Shown here piece after piece: positions 52,097 to 61,359 of a stretch of DNA of 64,000 bases (positions are counted from its first letter, which is position 1; each line of letters begins with the position of its first letter). The stretch spans positions 1 to 64,000 of the forward strand of contig QJYK01000129.1 of NCBI GenBank assembly GCA_003248075.1, written 5' to 3'. The position numbers were made by a program, and so were the translations under genes. The notes beneath the pieces were generated by a model that saw only the letters and a list, made by a program, of their open reading frames with translations, had not been told where the DNA came from and did not search any database. This DNA comes from Gemmatimonadota bacterium. GTDB lineage: Bacteria; Gemmatimonadota; Gemmatimonadetes; Longimicrobiales; Gaopeijiaceae.

Positions 52097-53113
52097 TCAG
52101 TTTCGTCGGCGCGGGAAGAGCACTTCGCCGTGGAAGGTCACGTACAGGTACGCGAAGGCGGGCACGAGGATCACGGAGCCGGTGGCCAGGATGCCGCCGA
52201 CCAGACGCAGGGTCGCATCCGGCGCCGCGGCCTGGTCGATGCGGACCGCGCCGGTGACCAGCCATGGGTGGAGGCCCCACCCCCAACCCCCGACGACCAG
52301 GACCGCGGTGAGCGCCGCGAAGGAGCGGGCCAGAAACCAGAGACGCCGCGCCATCGAGGTAGCCGCCGCCCCGAGGGCCGCGGCGCCGGCCAGGAGGACG
52401 AGGCGCCCCGGCGTCGAGCCCAGGAGCCGAGCGGCGAGGTGCGGGGCCGCGCCACCCACGAGCGACGCCGCCAGCGCTCCGGTTAGCGCCACGGCCGCGG
52501 CGGCCACGAGCGCACGGGCCCTGAAGTCTCGGCGCAACGTCTCGTCGTTTGCCTGGAGCGGCAGGTAGAAGGCCGCGAGGAAGGCGAACAGCGCCAGCGT
52601 GAAGGCGCCGACCGCCCATGGAAACGGCGCGGTCCACGGTCGGATGAACCCGCCGCTGACGACGCCGTCGGCATAGCCGAGCGCGGGCGTGGACACCGTG
52701 CCGGCGACGACGCCGATCATGAGCGGAGTCACGAGGCTGCTCACCGCGAAGACGGTCTGCCACCCCGACGGGCCACCCTCGCCAGCCGGGTCGACCTTCC
52801 GGAAGACGAACGAAGATCCGCGCAGCACGATGCCCACCAACATGAGCGAGACCGGGATGTGCAGGGCGGTCATGATCACCGCGAAGCCGGTGGGGAAGCA
52901 CGTGAACGTCAGGACGACCGCCACGATCATCCACACGTGATTCGCCTCCCAGATCGGGCCGATCGCGTGGGCGATCACCTCGCGGTGGCGCGCGGCTCGC
53001 GGCCCCCGGGCCAGGAGATCCCATACGCCCCCACCGAAGTCCGCGCCGGCCAGCAGGACATAGACGATGAGCACCATGAGGAGCAGGACCGCCATCACGT
53101 CCGCGAGCATCAT
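52097..53113 (-). CDS. cydB: cytochrome bd-type quinol oxidase subunit II
   Basis: A 338-residue membrane protein with eight to nine TM helices. VYVLLAGADFGGGVWDLLA is the CydB N-terminal signature and PIWEANHVWMI holds the conserved Trp/Glu. The C-terminal FAYLYVTFHGEV segment is typical of the family. ATG (of ATGATG) at 53113 overlaps the CydA stop as ATGA. Together with CydA it makes a high-affinity O2-reducing oxidase. No CydX-like small ORF was seen downstream. Confidence 0.93.
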   Translation of the reverse strand: MMLADVMAVLLLMVLIVYVLLAGADFGGGVWDLLARGPRAARHREVIAHAIGPIWEANHVWMIVAVVLTFTCFPTGFAVIMTALHIPVSLMLVGIVLRGSSFVFRKVDPAGEGGPSGWQTVFAVSSLVTPLMIGVVAGTVSTPALGYADGVVSGGFIRPWTAPFPWAVGAFTLALFAFLAAFYLPLQANDETLRRDFRARALVAAAAVALTGALAASLVGGAAPHLAARLLGSTPGRLVLLAGAAALGAAATSMARRLWFLARSFAALTAVLVVGGWGWGLHPWLVTGAVRIDQAAAPDATLRLVGGILATGSVILVPAFAYLYVTFHGEVLFPRRRN

Positions 53114-54432
53114 GATCCCGGTGCCTCGTCGATCGCCTCGTCCTCCTGCAGTGCGATGCGTCTCATGAGGACGACCACGACACCGGACAGGAAGACATAC
53201 AGGAGGGTGAAGCTGGTGAACGGCACGACGAGCCCGGGCATCGGCGTCACCGCCTCGGACGTGCGCATCACGCCCTGGATCACCCAGGGCTGGCGGCCCA
53301 CCTCGGTCACGACCCAGCCGGCCTGGATCGCCAGGAACGCCAACGGCCCTGCGGCCACCAGCAACCAGAGGTAGGCGCGTGAAACATCGAGCGGCCTGCC
53401 GCGCACGAGTCGCACCAGGCCGTAGAGCCCGGCCGTCGCGAGCAGGAGGCCGATTCCGACCATGACTTGGAACGCGAGATGGACGGGCAGCACCGGTGGC
53501 CACTCGTCCCTGGGGATGTCGTTCAACCCGGTGATCACGGTGCCGGGATCGCGCGCGACGAGCAGCGACAGGCCGCACGGCACCTCCAACGCGAACCGTA
53601 CCGAGCCGGTTCCCTCGTCGGGGATGCCACCGATGCGGAGCGGGGCGCACGGTCCGGTCTCGAAGTGCGCCTCCATGGCGGCGAGCTTGGCCGGCTGTCG
53701 CTCCGCGACCAGGCGCGCGGTGACGTCTCCGCTCAGGGGCTGGAGCAGCGCCGCGACACCACCGACACCCACGGTGAGGCGCAGCGCAGCCCGGTGAAGG
53801 GGATGACCGGGGTGTCGGAGCAGCCGCCAGGCGTGGATGGCGGCCGCACCGAAAGCCGTCGCCGTGTAGGCCGCCAGCAGCATGTGCGCGGTATTGGCGA
53901 TCCAGAAGGGGTTGACCATGGCCGCGAGGGGGTCGATGACGGGCGCCGACCCCGGCGCGCCCGGAACGTACCCCTCCGGCGCGTTCATCCATCCGTTGAC
54001 GCTGAGGACGAACAGCGCGGAGGCCGCGCCGCTGAGGGCGACGACGATTCCTGCCACCAGATGGGCGGCGCGCGGCACCCTACCCCATCCGTAGAGATAG
54101 ATGCCGAGGAAGATCGCCTCGGTGAAGAAGGCGAAGCCCTCGAGGGAGAACGGGATGCCGACGAGCGGGCCGGCGATCTCCATGAAGTGCGGCCAGAGCA
54201 GGCCGAGCTCGAAGGAGAGGACCGTGCCCGAGACCGCGCCCACCGCGAAGAAGATCGCCAGTCCCTTCGACCAGGCGTGCGTGAGCCGCAGCCAAACGTC
54301 CGCGCCGGTGCGCAGCCAGAGGCCGTGAGCCAGGACCATCAGGGCGGGCAGACCGATCCCGATGGCGGCAAAGACGATGTGGAAGGCCAGCGACACGGCC
54401 ATCTGGGACCGCGCGGCGAGCAGATCGCTCAT
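53110..54432 (-). CDS. cydA: cytochrome bd-type quinol oxidase subunit I (short Q-loop type)
   Basis: A 440-residue CydA. It starts LLAARSQMAVSLAFHIVFAA, with a heme-ligand His. SLEGFAFFTEAIFLGIYLYG follows, then TAHMLLAAYTATAFG with a second ligand His. The quinol-site motif GWVVTEVGRQPWVIQGVMRT is intact. Total length and the short loop between helices 6 and 7 indicate the short Q-loop (CIO-like) subtype. The start at 54432 (MSDLLAARSQ) replaces the track's 31-residue extension. Located downstream of an Lnb-like gene on the same strand. Confidence 0.94.
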   Translation of the reverse strand: MSDLLAARSQMAVSLAFHIVFAAIGIGLPALMVLAHGLWLRTGADVWLRLTHAWSKGLAIFFAVGAVSGTVLSFELGLLWPHFMEIAGPLVGIPFSLEGFAFFTEAIFLGIYLYGWGRVPRAAHLVAGIVVALSGAASALFVLSVNGWMNAPEGYVPGAPGSAPVIDPLAAMVNPFWIANTAHMLLAAYTATAFGAAAIHAWRLLRHPGHPLHRAALRLTVGVGGVAALLQPLSGDVTARLVAERQPAKLAAMEAHFETGPCAPLRIGGIPDEGTGSVRFALEVPCGLSLLVARDPGTVITGLNDIPRDEWPPVLPVHLAFQVMVGIGLLLATAGLYGLVRLVRGRPLDVSRAYLWLLVAAGPLAFLAIQAGWVVTEVGRQPWVIQGVMRTSEAVTPMPGLVVPFTSFTLLYVFLSGVVVVLMRRIALQEDEAIDEAPGS

Positions 54433-54475
54433 GGTGTGACCCGGATACCCACGGCCGTTCCGCCTGTGCCGAGCG

Positions 54476-55330
54476 TCAGCGGGTGGGGTCCGCGTCGCGG
54501 ATGCGCCGGCTGAACTCAGCCCCACCCGCGGCCAGCGCGGCGCGGGCCCGCTCGTCCACCCGGAAGCGCCGGCGCGTGTCTGACAGGCTCTGATCGGTGT
54601 CCAGCAGCCCGTGATCCAGGGCGAGGCGATCCGAGTAGCCCGGCAGCACCACCCCCCACCCCCAAGGCAGGTCGGCCTCCGTCACCCGGTTCACGTGGTC
54701 CCTGAGGTTGGTGGTGCAGTTGTTCACGAGCGTGTTGTAGAACTCCGGTCGGACTTGCGTCGACTGCGCCCGCCGGAGCATGTCCACGAGGAGCGCGCGG
54801 GCCTGCTCGGGCGTCGCCACGGTGGGGTACAGATAGATCCGGTCCCCGCGCAGCGCCCGCAAGCCGATGAGGTCGCGTTCGGTTCCGATCACGTATGCCA
54901 GCTCGAAACCCTCGAGCAGGCCCCCGATCAGCGAGTAGCGCTCGTCGGCCTCGCGGCGGGCCTCGACCGAGATGGCCAGGAAACGCCCGTCCCCCAGCTC
55001 GAAGCTCAAGAAGGAGTGCGCGAGGCCACGGAACCGGCTCGCGAAGGGGGCGAGGGCGAGCCAGACGCGGCGGACGTCGGCGAGCTCGAAGGTCTCGTCG
55101 CGCCAGCGCGCCTCGGCGGTCCCGTCAGCGGTGTGGGAGAAGTCCCGGACACCCCCGAGCGTCACCCTGTCCCCCACGAGGGAGATCGACGGGAGCCGGG
55201 CCTGATCCTCGGCCCAGTCCCGGTCCGCGGACGGCGAGCGCGCGAGCACCGTCACGAGCGACGCCAGCGCGGCGACCGACACCACGAGGAGAGCCAGCCG
55301 GGCGGGGCGGGGCGCGAGCGCCGGAACCAT
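54476..55330 (-). CDS. Lnb/DUF4105-like membrane-anchored protein
   Basis: A 284-residue protein with an N-terminal TM/signal segment (ALLVVSVAALASLVTVLA). The body has FSFELGDGRFLAISVEAR, LYPTVATPEQARALLVDML and the conserved YNTLVNNCTTNLRDHV motif, with Cys about 205 as the candidate nucleophile. This is the Lnb N-terminal/DUF4105 periplasmic domain. Lnb proteins act on lipoprotein N-termini; whether this one does is unknown because it lacks the large C-terminal TM part. 43 nt separate its stop from cydA. Confidence 0.75.
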   Translation of the reverse strand: MVPALAPRPARLALLVVSVAALASLVTVLARSPSADRDWAEDQARLPSISLVGDRVTLGGVRDFSHTADGTAEARWRDETFELADVRRVWLALAPFASRFRGLAHSFLSFELGDGRFLAISVEARREADERYSLIGGLLEGFELAYVIGTERDLIGLRALRGDRIYLYPTVATPEQARALLVDMLRRAQSTQVRPEFYNTLVNNCTTNLRDHVNRVTEADLPWGWGVVLPGYSDRLALDHGLLDTDQSLSDTRRRFRVDERARAALAAGGAEFSRRIRDADPTR

Positions 55331-55456
55331 GTGGATGAGTCCTGTTCTTCAGGGGTTCCGTTCGGCGGGGCGGATGCCCGCAGGACCAACGTAGGGTGCT
55401 TCCCCCCACCGTGCCGCCGGCGGATCGCCCGGCGGGCGCCAGGGTACCCCCAGACG

Positions 55457-55939
55457 ATGGTCCAGCCCATGAAGCTCATCCCGCTGCTCGCGCCCATCGC
55501 GGGAGGCACCGCCGTGCTGGTGTGGCGCTTTCGCGAGACACGGACGCCGGTCACGACGCCCAAGATCGTGATCCCGCCCCTGGGGATGGCGACCGGCTTC
55601 CTGATGTTCCTGAGCCCGAACATGTGGATTCCCTGGCCGCTGGCGCTGGGGGCGTTCCTCTTCGGGGCGCTGGTCTTGTCCGTGCCGCTCGCCCGCACCT
55701 CGTCGCTGGAGGCTCAGGGTAACGTCGTGATGATGCGGCGTTCGCACGGCTTTCTGGTGATCCTCCTCGGGCTGCTGGCGCTCCGCCTCCTGCTCCACGA
55801 GTGGGTAGGGAACCTGCTCCCCCCACGGCAGACCGCAGCGCTGTTCTTCGTGCTGGCCTTCGGGATGATCCTGCGCTGGAGGGTCGGGATGCTGATGCGC
55901 TACCGGGCCATGACGAGCGGCGCCCCCCGGCGCGCCTGA
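55457..55939 (+). CDS. CcdC-like membrane protein (DUF1453 family)
   Basis: A 160-residue protein with four to five TM helices. TPKIVIPPLGMATGFLMFL, with the following FLSPNMWIPWPLALGAFLFG, is the CcdC pattern, and HGFLVILLGLLALRLLLHEW is the later conserved segment. CcdC is linked to cytochrome c biogenesis in Bacillus, though its role is not essential there. ATG at 55457 replaces the track start, which lies antisense to the Lnb-like gene. Divergent from that gene. Confidence 0.75.
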   Translation: MVQPMKLIPLLAPIAGGTAVLVWRFRETRTPVTTPKIVIPPLGMATGFLMFLSPNMWIPWPLALGAFLFGALVLSVPLARTSSLEAQGNVVMMRRSHGFLVILLGLLALRLLLHEWVGNLLPPRQTAALFFVLAFGMILRWRVGMLMRYRAMTSGAPRRA

Positions 55940-55997
55940 GCGACGCGGCACGGGGGGCGCGGACGGGCCCCGGGGCACCCGGCGACCGGGCCCGATC

Positions 55998-56693
55998 CTA
56001 CATCTTATGCAGGTTGCTTACGGACGCTTCGGTGTTGTGGCCGAAGCGGATCCCATACACGCCGTCCGTGGACGTCAACTTGCCCTCACCCAGGACCTCC
56101 GACTTCGGGTAGGACGCCACCACGGTGCCGTTGATCGAGCAGGACACCATGTCCGCCGTGACCGAGATCGCGATCTCCTGGGCCACGGGCTGGCCTTGCT
56201 CCGCGGCCTTGTGCACCGCGTCGCTCGCCTCGCCGCGGCGGCCGTTCATCTGGAAGGGCTCCGGGCCGAATCCCCGCACGATGAACGTGCCGTTGCCGTA
56301 GGCCGCGCAATAGAGGTAGGACTGGCGGTCCGTGCCCATCGCGTTCCCACCGATGAACACCCCGTAGGGGTGCGGGTGGTTGTTCCGGTTCATGTACTCG
56401 GCCTCGCGGAACGTGGCGCTCACGGTGTAGCTGCCGCTCGCGGTGTTCGCTGGATTCCAGTACGCCACCGCCGGTCCGGTGGCCACGTGGAGTGCGCCAC
56501 CCTCCATGCTCAGGCGCGCCTGGTCGAGGGTGCCGCCACGACCGGCTTCGGAGGCGTCGATCTGCCCCATCCAGCCGTCGACGTGGATTCCTCCGTTCTC
56601 GATGGCGCGGGACTCGTCCTGCGCCCGTACAGAGGTCGCGGTGGCGAGGACCAAGCCCGCGGCGGCGATCACAGCGAAGTACTTGCGTTGCAT
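55998..56693 (-). CDS. exported concanavalin-A/LamG-like beta-sandwich protein
   Basis: A 231-residue secreted protein with a signal peptide (AVIAAAGLVLATATSVRAQ). The beta-sandwich resembles 3-keto-disaccharide hydrolase/LamG-type domains (GGALHVATGPAVAYWNPANT, YGVFIGGNAMGTDRQSYLY, VYGIRFGHNTEASVSNLH). No catalytic residues are recognisable, so it may be a binding protein. It stands alone, convergent with the CcdC-like gene and divergent from the lipoprotein at 56972. Confidence 0.7.
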   Translation of the reverse strand: MQRKYFAVIAAAGLVLATATSVRAQDESRAIENGGIHVDGWMGQIDASEAGRGGTLDQARLSMEGGALHVATGPAVAYWNPANTASGSYTVSATFREAEYMNRNNHPHPYGVFIGGNAMGTDRQSYLYCAAYGNGTFIVRGFGPEPFQMNGRRGEASDAVHKAAEQGQPVAQEIAISVTADMVSCSINGTVVASYPKSEVLGEGKLTSTDGVYGIRFGHNTEASVSNLHKM

Positions 56694-56971
56694 TGTGTTA
56701 CCTCACGTCGGGAGGGGTGCGGTGCGCCGGGCGCACGTACTGAACACAGAACCTACAATACCCGGGGGCGGCACGGAGTTGCCACTCCGGGCCTGCCGGG
56801 TGGCGCCGGCGCGGCCGCCGCCGTGCATGGCCGTACGTCCGAGAGGCGGGGGGATTTCCGCCTGCGCGGACCCGGGAGGAGCGGCCGGAGCGCGACCTCT
56901 CCCGCATGGCGCAGGAGTTGCTGAAATCCCTGCCGCCCCCTTGTGCCGACCGTTCTCACCGGAGACCAACG

Positions 56972-57553
56972 ATGCCTTGGAAGCTCCCTCGCCCGCTGGC
57001 CCTCGCCCTCGTCGTCGCTCTCGCCGGCTGCGCCACCCTGCGGGGGATCGCGGCGCTCCGCAACGTGGACTTTCGGCTCACCGGCGCGGACGGCACGCGG
57101 GTGGCTGGTGTCGATGTGACACGGATCCGGGACTACGACGATGTCGGTGCCGCAGACGTCGTTCGCCTGGGAGCGGCGCTGAGCCAGGGACGCCTGCCCG
57201 TGCAGACCACGCTCCGCGTCCGGGCCGACAATCCGGCGGACAACGGTCCCGCGAGGCTCGTGCGCATGGATTGGACGCTGCTCCTGGATTCCAGGGAAAC
57301 CATCAGCGGGGTGATGGATCGGGAGGTCGCCCTCCCGGCCGGCGAGGGCGTGGACGTTCCGGTCCGGGTCGAAGTCGACCTGCTCGACTTCTTCGACGAG
57401 CAGCTCCCGGAGCTGGTCGATCTGGCCCTCGCCATCTCGGGTCAGGGCGACCGGGAGCGGGTCGAGCTGCAGGCGCTGCCCACCGTCGAGACGCGCTTCG
57501 GTCCGCTCCGTTACCCGGAGCCGATCCGCATCGCCTTCGAGGTCGGGCGCTGA
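56972..57553 (+). CDS. LEA14/WHy-like lipoprotein
   Basis: A 193-residue lipoprotein (VVALAGCATL lipobox). A single beta-sandwich of the LEA type-2/water-stress-and-hypersensitivity kind follows (FRLTGADGTRVAGVDVTRIR; QTTLRVRADNPADNGPARL; GEGVDVPVRVEVDL). ATG at 56972 follows a GGAGA SD; the track extension to 56906 is out of place before the signal. It ends 38 nt before a strong terminator. Function of these lipoproteins is unknown. Confidence 0.75.
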   Translation: MPWKLPRPLALALVVALAGCATLRGIAALRNVDFRLTGADGTRVAGVDVTRIRDYDDVGAADVVRLGAALSQGRLPVQTTLRVRADNPADNGPARLVRMDWTLLLDSRETISGVMDREVALPAGEGVDVPVRVEVDLLDFFDEQLPELVDLALAISGQGDRERVELQALPTVETRFGPLRYPEPIRIAFEVGR

Positions 57554-57591
57554 GAGCCTGCCCGGGTAATCGGCTGCGGCCGAAGTCCCCT

Positions 57592-57623
57592 GGGGGGCGC
57601 GCCTTCGGGCGCGCCCCCCTTTT
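57592..57623 (+). terminator. intrinsic terminator with perfect 12-bp GC stem and UUCG loop
   Basis: GGGGGGCGCGCC-TTCG-GGCGCGCCCCCC followed by TTTT. The C(UUCG)G tetraloop is exceptionally stable. It sits in the 73-nt gap between the LEA-like lipoprotein and the convergent zinc protease, so it terminates the plus-strand unit. The stem would also hinder opposing transcription. Confidence 0.92.
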
Positions 57624-57626
57624 GCG

Positions 57627-60230
57627 TCAGCGGCTGCTCCCCCGCGTGCTTCCCCCGCCACCGATCGGGTCGCCGGCCGGCATCTGCAACGTCGGACCGG
57701 GGACGGTGTTCTCGATGCGGGACTCCCACCGGCGGATGTCCGCCGCGACCAGCTTGGCGTGGGGCGTGGGCTGCGCGATCCCCTCGATGCGGTCGGCCAA
57801 CCGATCCAGCCGGTCCGACAGGATCGCGCGCACCTCCGCGGGATTCCCGGCCAGCGTCGCCTGGCGCATCATCTGGTCGACCACCACGCGCTGCACGATG
57901 TGCTGCACGCGCTGGTGGTACTCGTCACGCGGCACCGACGCGTCCCAGGTCGCCTGGATCAGTCGATCCGAGACCTCCTCGAGATCGGGATAGTCTCCCA
58001 TGCTTCCGAAGACGACGATCCGCGCCAGCCGCTGCGGGTGCAGGATCTCGCCCACCGAGAAGGATGCCGCGGCCTCGGCGGCGCCGAGCGGATCGAAGAT
58101 CAGCTCGGTGCGGCCGGGAAAGTCCTCGCCATCCTCGTAGCGGAAGGCCGGGGGTGGAATCATGCGCACGATGCGCTCGGGAAGCGCGAGGAAGTCGGGC
58201 GTGAGGGTCGACAGGATCGTCTCGAGCGCGTCGCGCTGCTCCTCGCCGGGGACGATCGTGAAGGGCGTCTGTCCGTCGCCCTTGAGTGCGTAACGGTAGT
58301 CCGCACCGCCCAGGCTCTCCGCCGCCGAGCGGAGCTGGAAGCGGTGGTGCATGTACAGCGGCAGGAGCACGAACTCCAGGTTGGAAAGCGGCTCGCCGGC
58401 CCGGATCGCGTCGAGTCCGAAGCTCGCCAGGCCGATCTCGCGCACGCGCAGCTCCACCTTGAGCTGATCCACGAGGTTGGCGCCGTTGTCCCATACGCCC
58501 GCGTACTGGTGGCCGGCCCCGATGAAGTTGTTGTTCGTGTGGCCCATGTAGATGAGGCCGTCCGCGACCCCCTGCTCGGCGATGTCGACCAGCGCCCGCG
58601 TCTCGTCCGTGCCGGCGGGGAACTGCCGGTACAGCCAGTTCACTGCCAGCTTGTCGTACGCGCCGATGCGCGCGAGGTACGCGTCGGACAGGTCGATGCG
58701 GCCGTCCGCGGTGACGCGGGCGAGCGGCGCCGGATAGTCCATCACGCTCTCACGGCCGTACGCGCTGGCCATGTAGTTGTGCGGAAAGCCCAGCGTGTGA
58801 CCCACCTCGTGGGCCGACAGCTGGCGCACCCGGGCCAACGCCATCTCCACGGCGTCCGAGTTGCCCGCGACCTGCGCGATGTACTCGAAGTCGGGTGCCC
58901 CCGCGAGGTCGCACGACTCGTAGTACCTGCTGCCTCCGACCGTGGGGGACGTGTTCCAGCCGTCGAACCAGCCGAGGCCGTCGTCCGAGGTGATGCCGCC
59001 GCTGAAGGGCGGGACCATGCCCTGCCCGTGCAGGTAGTCCTGGCGCAGGCGCAACGAGCCGAGGTTCACGACGCCACGGATGATCTCGCCGGTGCGCGGA
59101 TCCACCACCGTGTTGCCGTACGAGTACCCTCGCGTCCGGCGATGCGTCCAGTGGATGAGGTTGTAGCGGATGTCCTGCGGGTCGATGGTGTCCGGCAGCA
59201 CGCGCACCTGGAACCCGTTGATGAAGCCCGCGGCCTCGAAGGCCTGGTTCCACCAGCTCGCGCCCTCGACCAGCGCGCTCCGTATCGGCTCCGGCGTTCC
59301 GGGATCCACGTAGTAGACGATCGGCTCGACGGCCTCCGACCGCTCCGCGCCCGGATTGCGCATCTCCAGACGGTGACGGGCGACCCAGCGCACGTGCATG
59401 TCCTCGTCGATCGGGGTGGCGTAGTCCAGGATCGTCGGTCCGCCCACGCCCACGCGTGGGTCGGCCACGCGGGTGCGGTATCCGTCGTCGGGGAGCTTGA
59501 TGAACGAGTGATGCTCCCTGAGCGTGATGGCTTCTGGCGTCACGGCGACGCCGCGGACCAGGAAGCCGGGGTTGTCGCTGGTGAACGTCAGGATCGCTTC
59601 GACCTCGGTGTTCTCCGGGAACGACTTCGTGGCCTCCAGGTTGACCGCGGACCGGGAGCGGTCGAGCTGGAAGCGGCCCTGGTCGCCCCGCGCGATCTGG
59701 CCGACGACGTCGCGGGCGTCGCGGAGGAAGAACGTCGTCGCGTCGACCAGGACACGGTCTCCCGTCCTGGCCGCGATGTCGAAGCCCCAGAGCACCGAGG
59801 GCGCGAAGGCGTCACGGACGGCGTCGACCTCGGTCGGGTTGTCGCTGCGGGCACGGAAGCGGTAGTTCGGCTCCATGAGCAGGAGGCGTGGGCCGACGCG
59901 CCTCGCCTGGAGGAGATGGGTGTCTCCGAGCTGACCCCTGTCGATTCCGATGGGGTTGCTGCCCAGCCCGGAGGCCATGGAGATCTGGTAGAGGAACTCG
60001 ACCCCCACCGGGACCTCCCAGAACAACGTTCCCGCTGCATCGTCCCAGTAGAGATCGAAGAAGCCCTCGATCGCGGTCATGCCGCGCGTCTTGTCCTCGA
60101 TGCTCGGCGGGGGCGTCGGCTGTTGCTGGGCGAGGGCCGCCGAGGCCGGGGAAAGGAGCGTCCCGGCAAGCAGCGCAGCGAGCGTCGGGGCCCTGCGTGC
60201 GCGAGCGCGCCGCGGGAATGTCGTGGGCAT
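57627..60230 (-). CDS. secreted zinc metalloprotease (DUF5117/DUF4953 type)
   Basis: An 867-residue exported protease with a signal peptide (LAALLAGTLLSPASAALAQ). Its N-terminal beta region matches the DUF5117 area (VEFLYQISMASGLGSNPIG, LLLMEPNYRFRA). The catalytic zinc motif AHEVGHTLGFPHNYMAS is at about 473-489, with the extended HExxHxxGxxH of metzincins. A helical C-terminal domain of the DUF4953 kind follows. ATG at 60230 replaces a track start 262 residues upstream that is antisense to the creatininase gene. Such proteases are a hallmark of Gemmatimonadota and Bacteroidota protein degradation. Confidence 0.92.
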   Translation of the reverse strand: MPTTFPRRARARRAPTLAALLAGTLLSPASAALAQQQPTPPPSIEDKTRGMTAIEGFFDLYWDDAAGTLFWEVPVGVEFLYQISMASGLGSNPIGIDRGQLGDTHLLQARRVGPRLLLMEPNYRFRARSDNPTEVDAVRDAFAPSVLWGFDIAARTGDRVLVDATTFFLRDARDVVGQIARGDQGRFQLDRSRSAVNLEATKSFPENTEVEAILTFTSDNPGFLVRGVAVTPEAITLREHHSFIKLPDDGYRTRVADPRVGVGGPTILDYATPIDEDMHVRWVARHRLEMRNPGAERSEAVEPIVYYVDPGTPEPIRSALVEGASWWNQAFEAAGFINGFQVRVLPDTIDPQDIRYNLIHWTHRRTRGYSYGNTVVDPRTGEIIRGVVNLGSLRLRQDYLHGQGMVPPFSGGITSDDGLGWFDGWNTSPTVGGSRYYESCDLAGAPDFEYIAQVAGNSDAVEMALARVRQLSAHEVGHTLGFPHNYMASAYGRESVMDYPAPLARVTADGRIDLSDAYLARIGAYDKLAVNWLYRQFPAGTDETRALVDIAEQGVADGLIYMGHTNNNFIGAGHQYAGVWDNGANLVDQLKVELRVREIGLASFGLDAIRAGEPLSNLEFVLLPLYMHHRFQLRSAAESLGGADYRYALKGDGQTPFTIVPGEEQRDALETILSTLTPDFLALPERIVRMIPPPAFRYEDGEDFPGRTELIFDPLGAAEAAASFSVGEILHPQRLARIVVFGSMGDYPDLEEVSDRLIQATWDASVPRDEYHQRVQHIVQRVVVDQMMRQATLAGNPAEVRAILSDRLDRLADRIEGIAQPTPHAKLVAADIRRWESRIENTVPGPTLQMPAGDPIGGGGSTRGSSR

Positions 60231-60410
60231 GGGTCCACCTCGTTGGGAGTCGTGGGGCGACCGGGCCTCCGGCCGCGCCGGGTCGAACCCGGCCATTCTG
60301 AGGGACGGACGCGCGCTTTTCAAACCGCCGGTGCCCCGCCCCTGCGGTGGCGTTGCCGGCGGAACGGCGCGGGCCGAGATTGCGGCCACGACCCTCACCA
60401 GGAGCGGAGA

Positions 60411-61265
60411 ATGTCCCCGACCCACCGCGCTGTCACCGTTCTCGCCGCGCTCTCGCTCTCGGCAGGTCCGCTCGCGGCGCAGGCGGTGTCCCCGGGCGCC
60501 GCCGGGGTCCGGACTCCGAATGTCGAGTTCGACATGATGACGTGGCCCGAGGTGAAGGCGGCCCTGGACGCCGGCAGGACGACCGCGCTCGTGTACAACG
60601 GCGGCACCGAGCAGCGGGGTCCGCAGAACGTGAACGGCGGACACACGCTGATGGCCCGGGAGATCGCGCGACGCGTCGCGGTGGAGCTCGGCGACGCGAT
60701 CGTGGCGCCGGTGCTCCCGTTCTCCCCGAACAACGCGAGCGCCGAGCTGCCGGGGACCATCGGGCTCACGAACGAGCTGTTCGCCGCGATCAACGAGCAG
60801 GTCGTCGAGCAGCTGATCATCACCGGGTTCAAGAACATCGTGCTCATGGGGGACCACGGCGGAGGGCAGCAGCAGCTCCGCGAGGTCGCCGAGAAGCTGG
60901 ACGCGAAGCACCGGGCCGAGGGGATCCGGGTCGTCTACTGCGACGACGTCTACCAGAAGGCCGGCGACGACTTCGACCAATGGATGGAGGAGAACGGCTA
61001 TCCGGCGAGCTCCCACGCCGGCATCCCCGACACCTCAGAGATGATGTACCTGGGTGGGGATCGGGGCTGGGTACGCCTGGACCTGGTGAAGAGCGCGGCT
61101 GGTGATCCGGTCCTGCCCCGCGGGCAGCGCCCGGACCCGAATGCCCCCCGCGTCAACAACGGAATCCGTGGCGACGCCCGCCGCTCTTCCGTCGAGCTGG
61201 GGAAGATGCTGATCGACATGAAGATCGAGTACGCCGTGCGCCAGATCCGGGAGCTGCTCGGATAG
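60411..61265 (+). CDS. exported creatininase-family protein
   Basis: A 284-residue protein with a signal peptide (VLAALSLSAGPLAAQ) and a creatininase/FAPy-hydrolase fold. GGTEQRGPQNVNGGHTLMAR stands where the family has GSTEQHGPHLPLGTD, so the metal-ligand His is Arg and the metal-ligand Asp is His. IVLMGDHGGGQQQL preserves the second metal loop. Altered ligands plus export suggest a diverged or non-classical activity. ATG at 60411 has a GGAGCGGAG SD; the long track ORF (57759 start) is an antisense shadow. Confidence 0.78.
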   Translation: MSPTHRAVTVLAALSLSAGPLAAQAVSPGAAGVRTPNVEFDMMTWPEVKAALDAGRTTALVYNGGTEQRGPQNVNGGHTLMAREIARRVAVELGDAIVAPVLPFSPNNASAELPGTIGLTNELFAAINEQVVEQLIITGFKNIVLMGDHGGGQQQLREVAEKLDAKHRAEGIRVVYCDDVYQKAGDDFDQWMEENGYPASSHAGIPDTSEMMYLGGDRGWVRLDLVKSAAGDPVLPRGQRPDPNAPRVNNGIRGDARRSSVELGKMLIDMKIEYAVRQIRELLG

Positions 61266-61359
61266 CTCCCGGGGGAGGCGGGCCGCCGCCTTGTGCGGCG
61301 GATGGCGTGCACGATAGGCTCCACGTCCCGTTCCGGCGCCCGTGACCCCGGAGTGACCC

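Noticed and set aside
57759-60400. First two thirds of the 1168-residue plus-strand ORF
   Set aside because: Antisense to the HEVGH metalloprotease. Only the last 284 residues, from the ATG at 60411 with its own SD and signal peptide, are a real gene.
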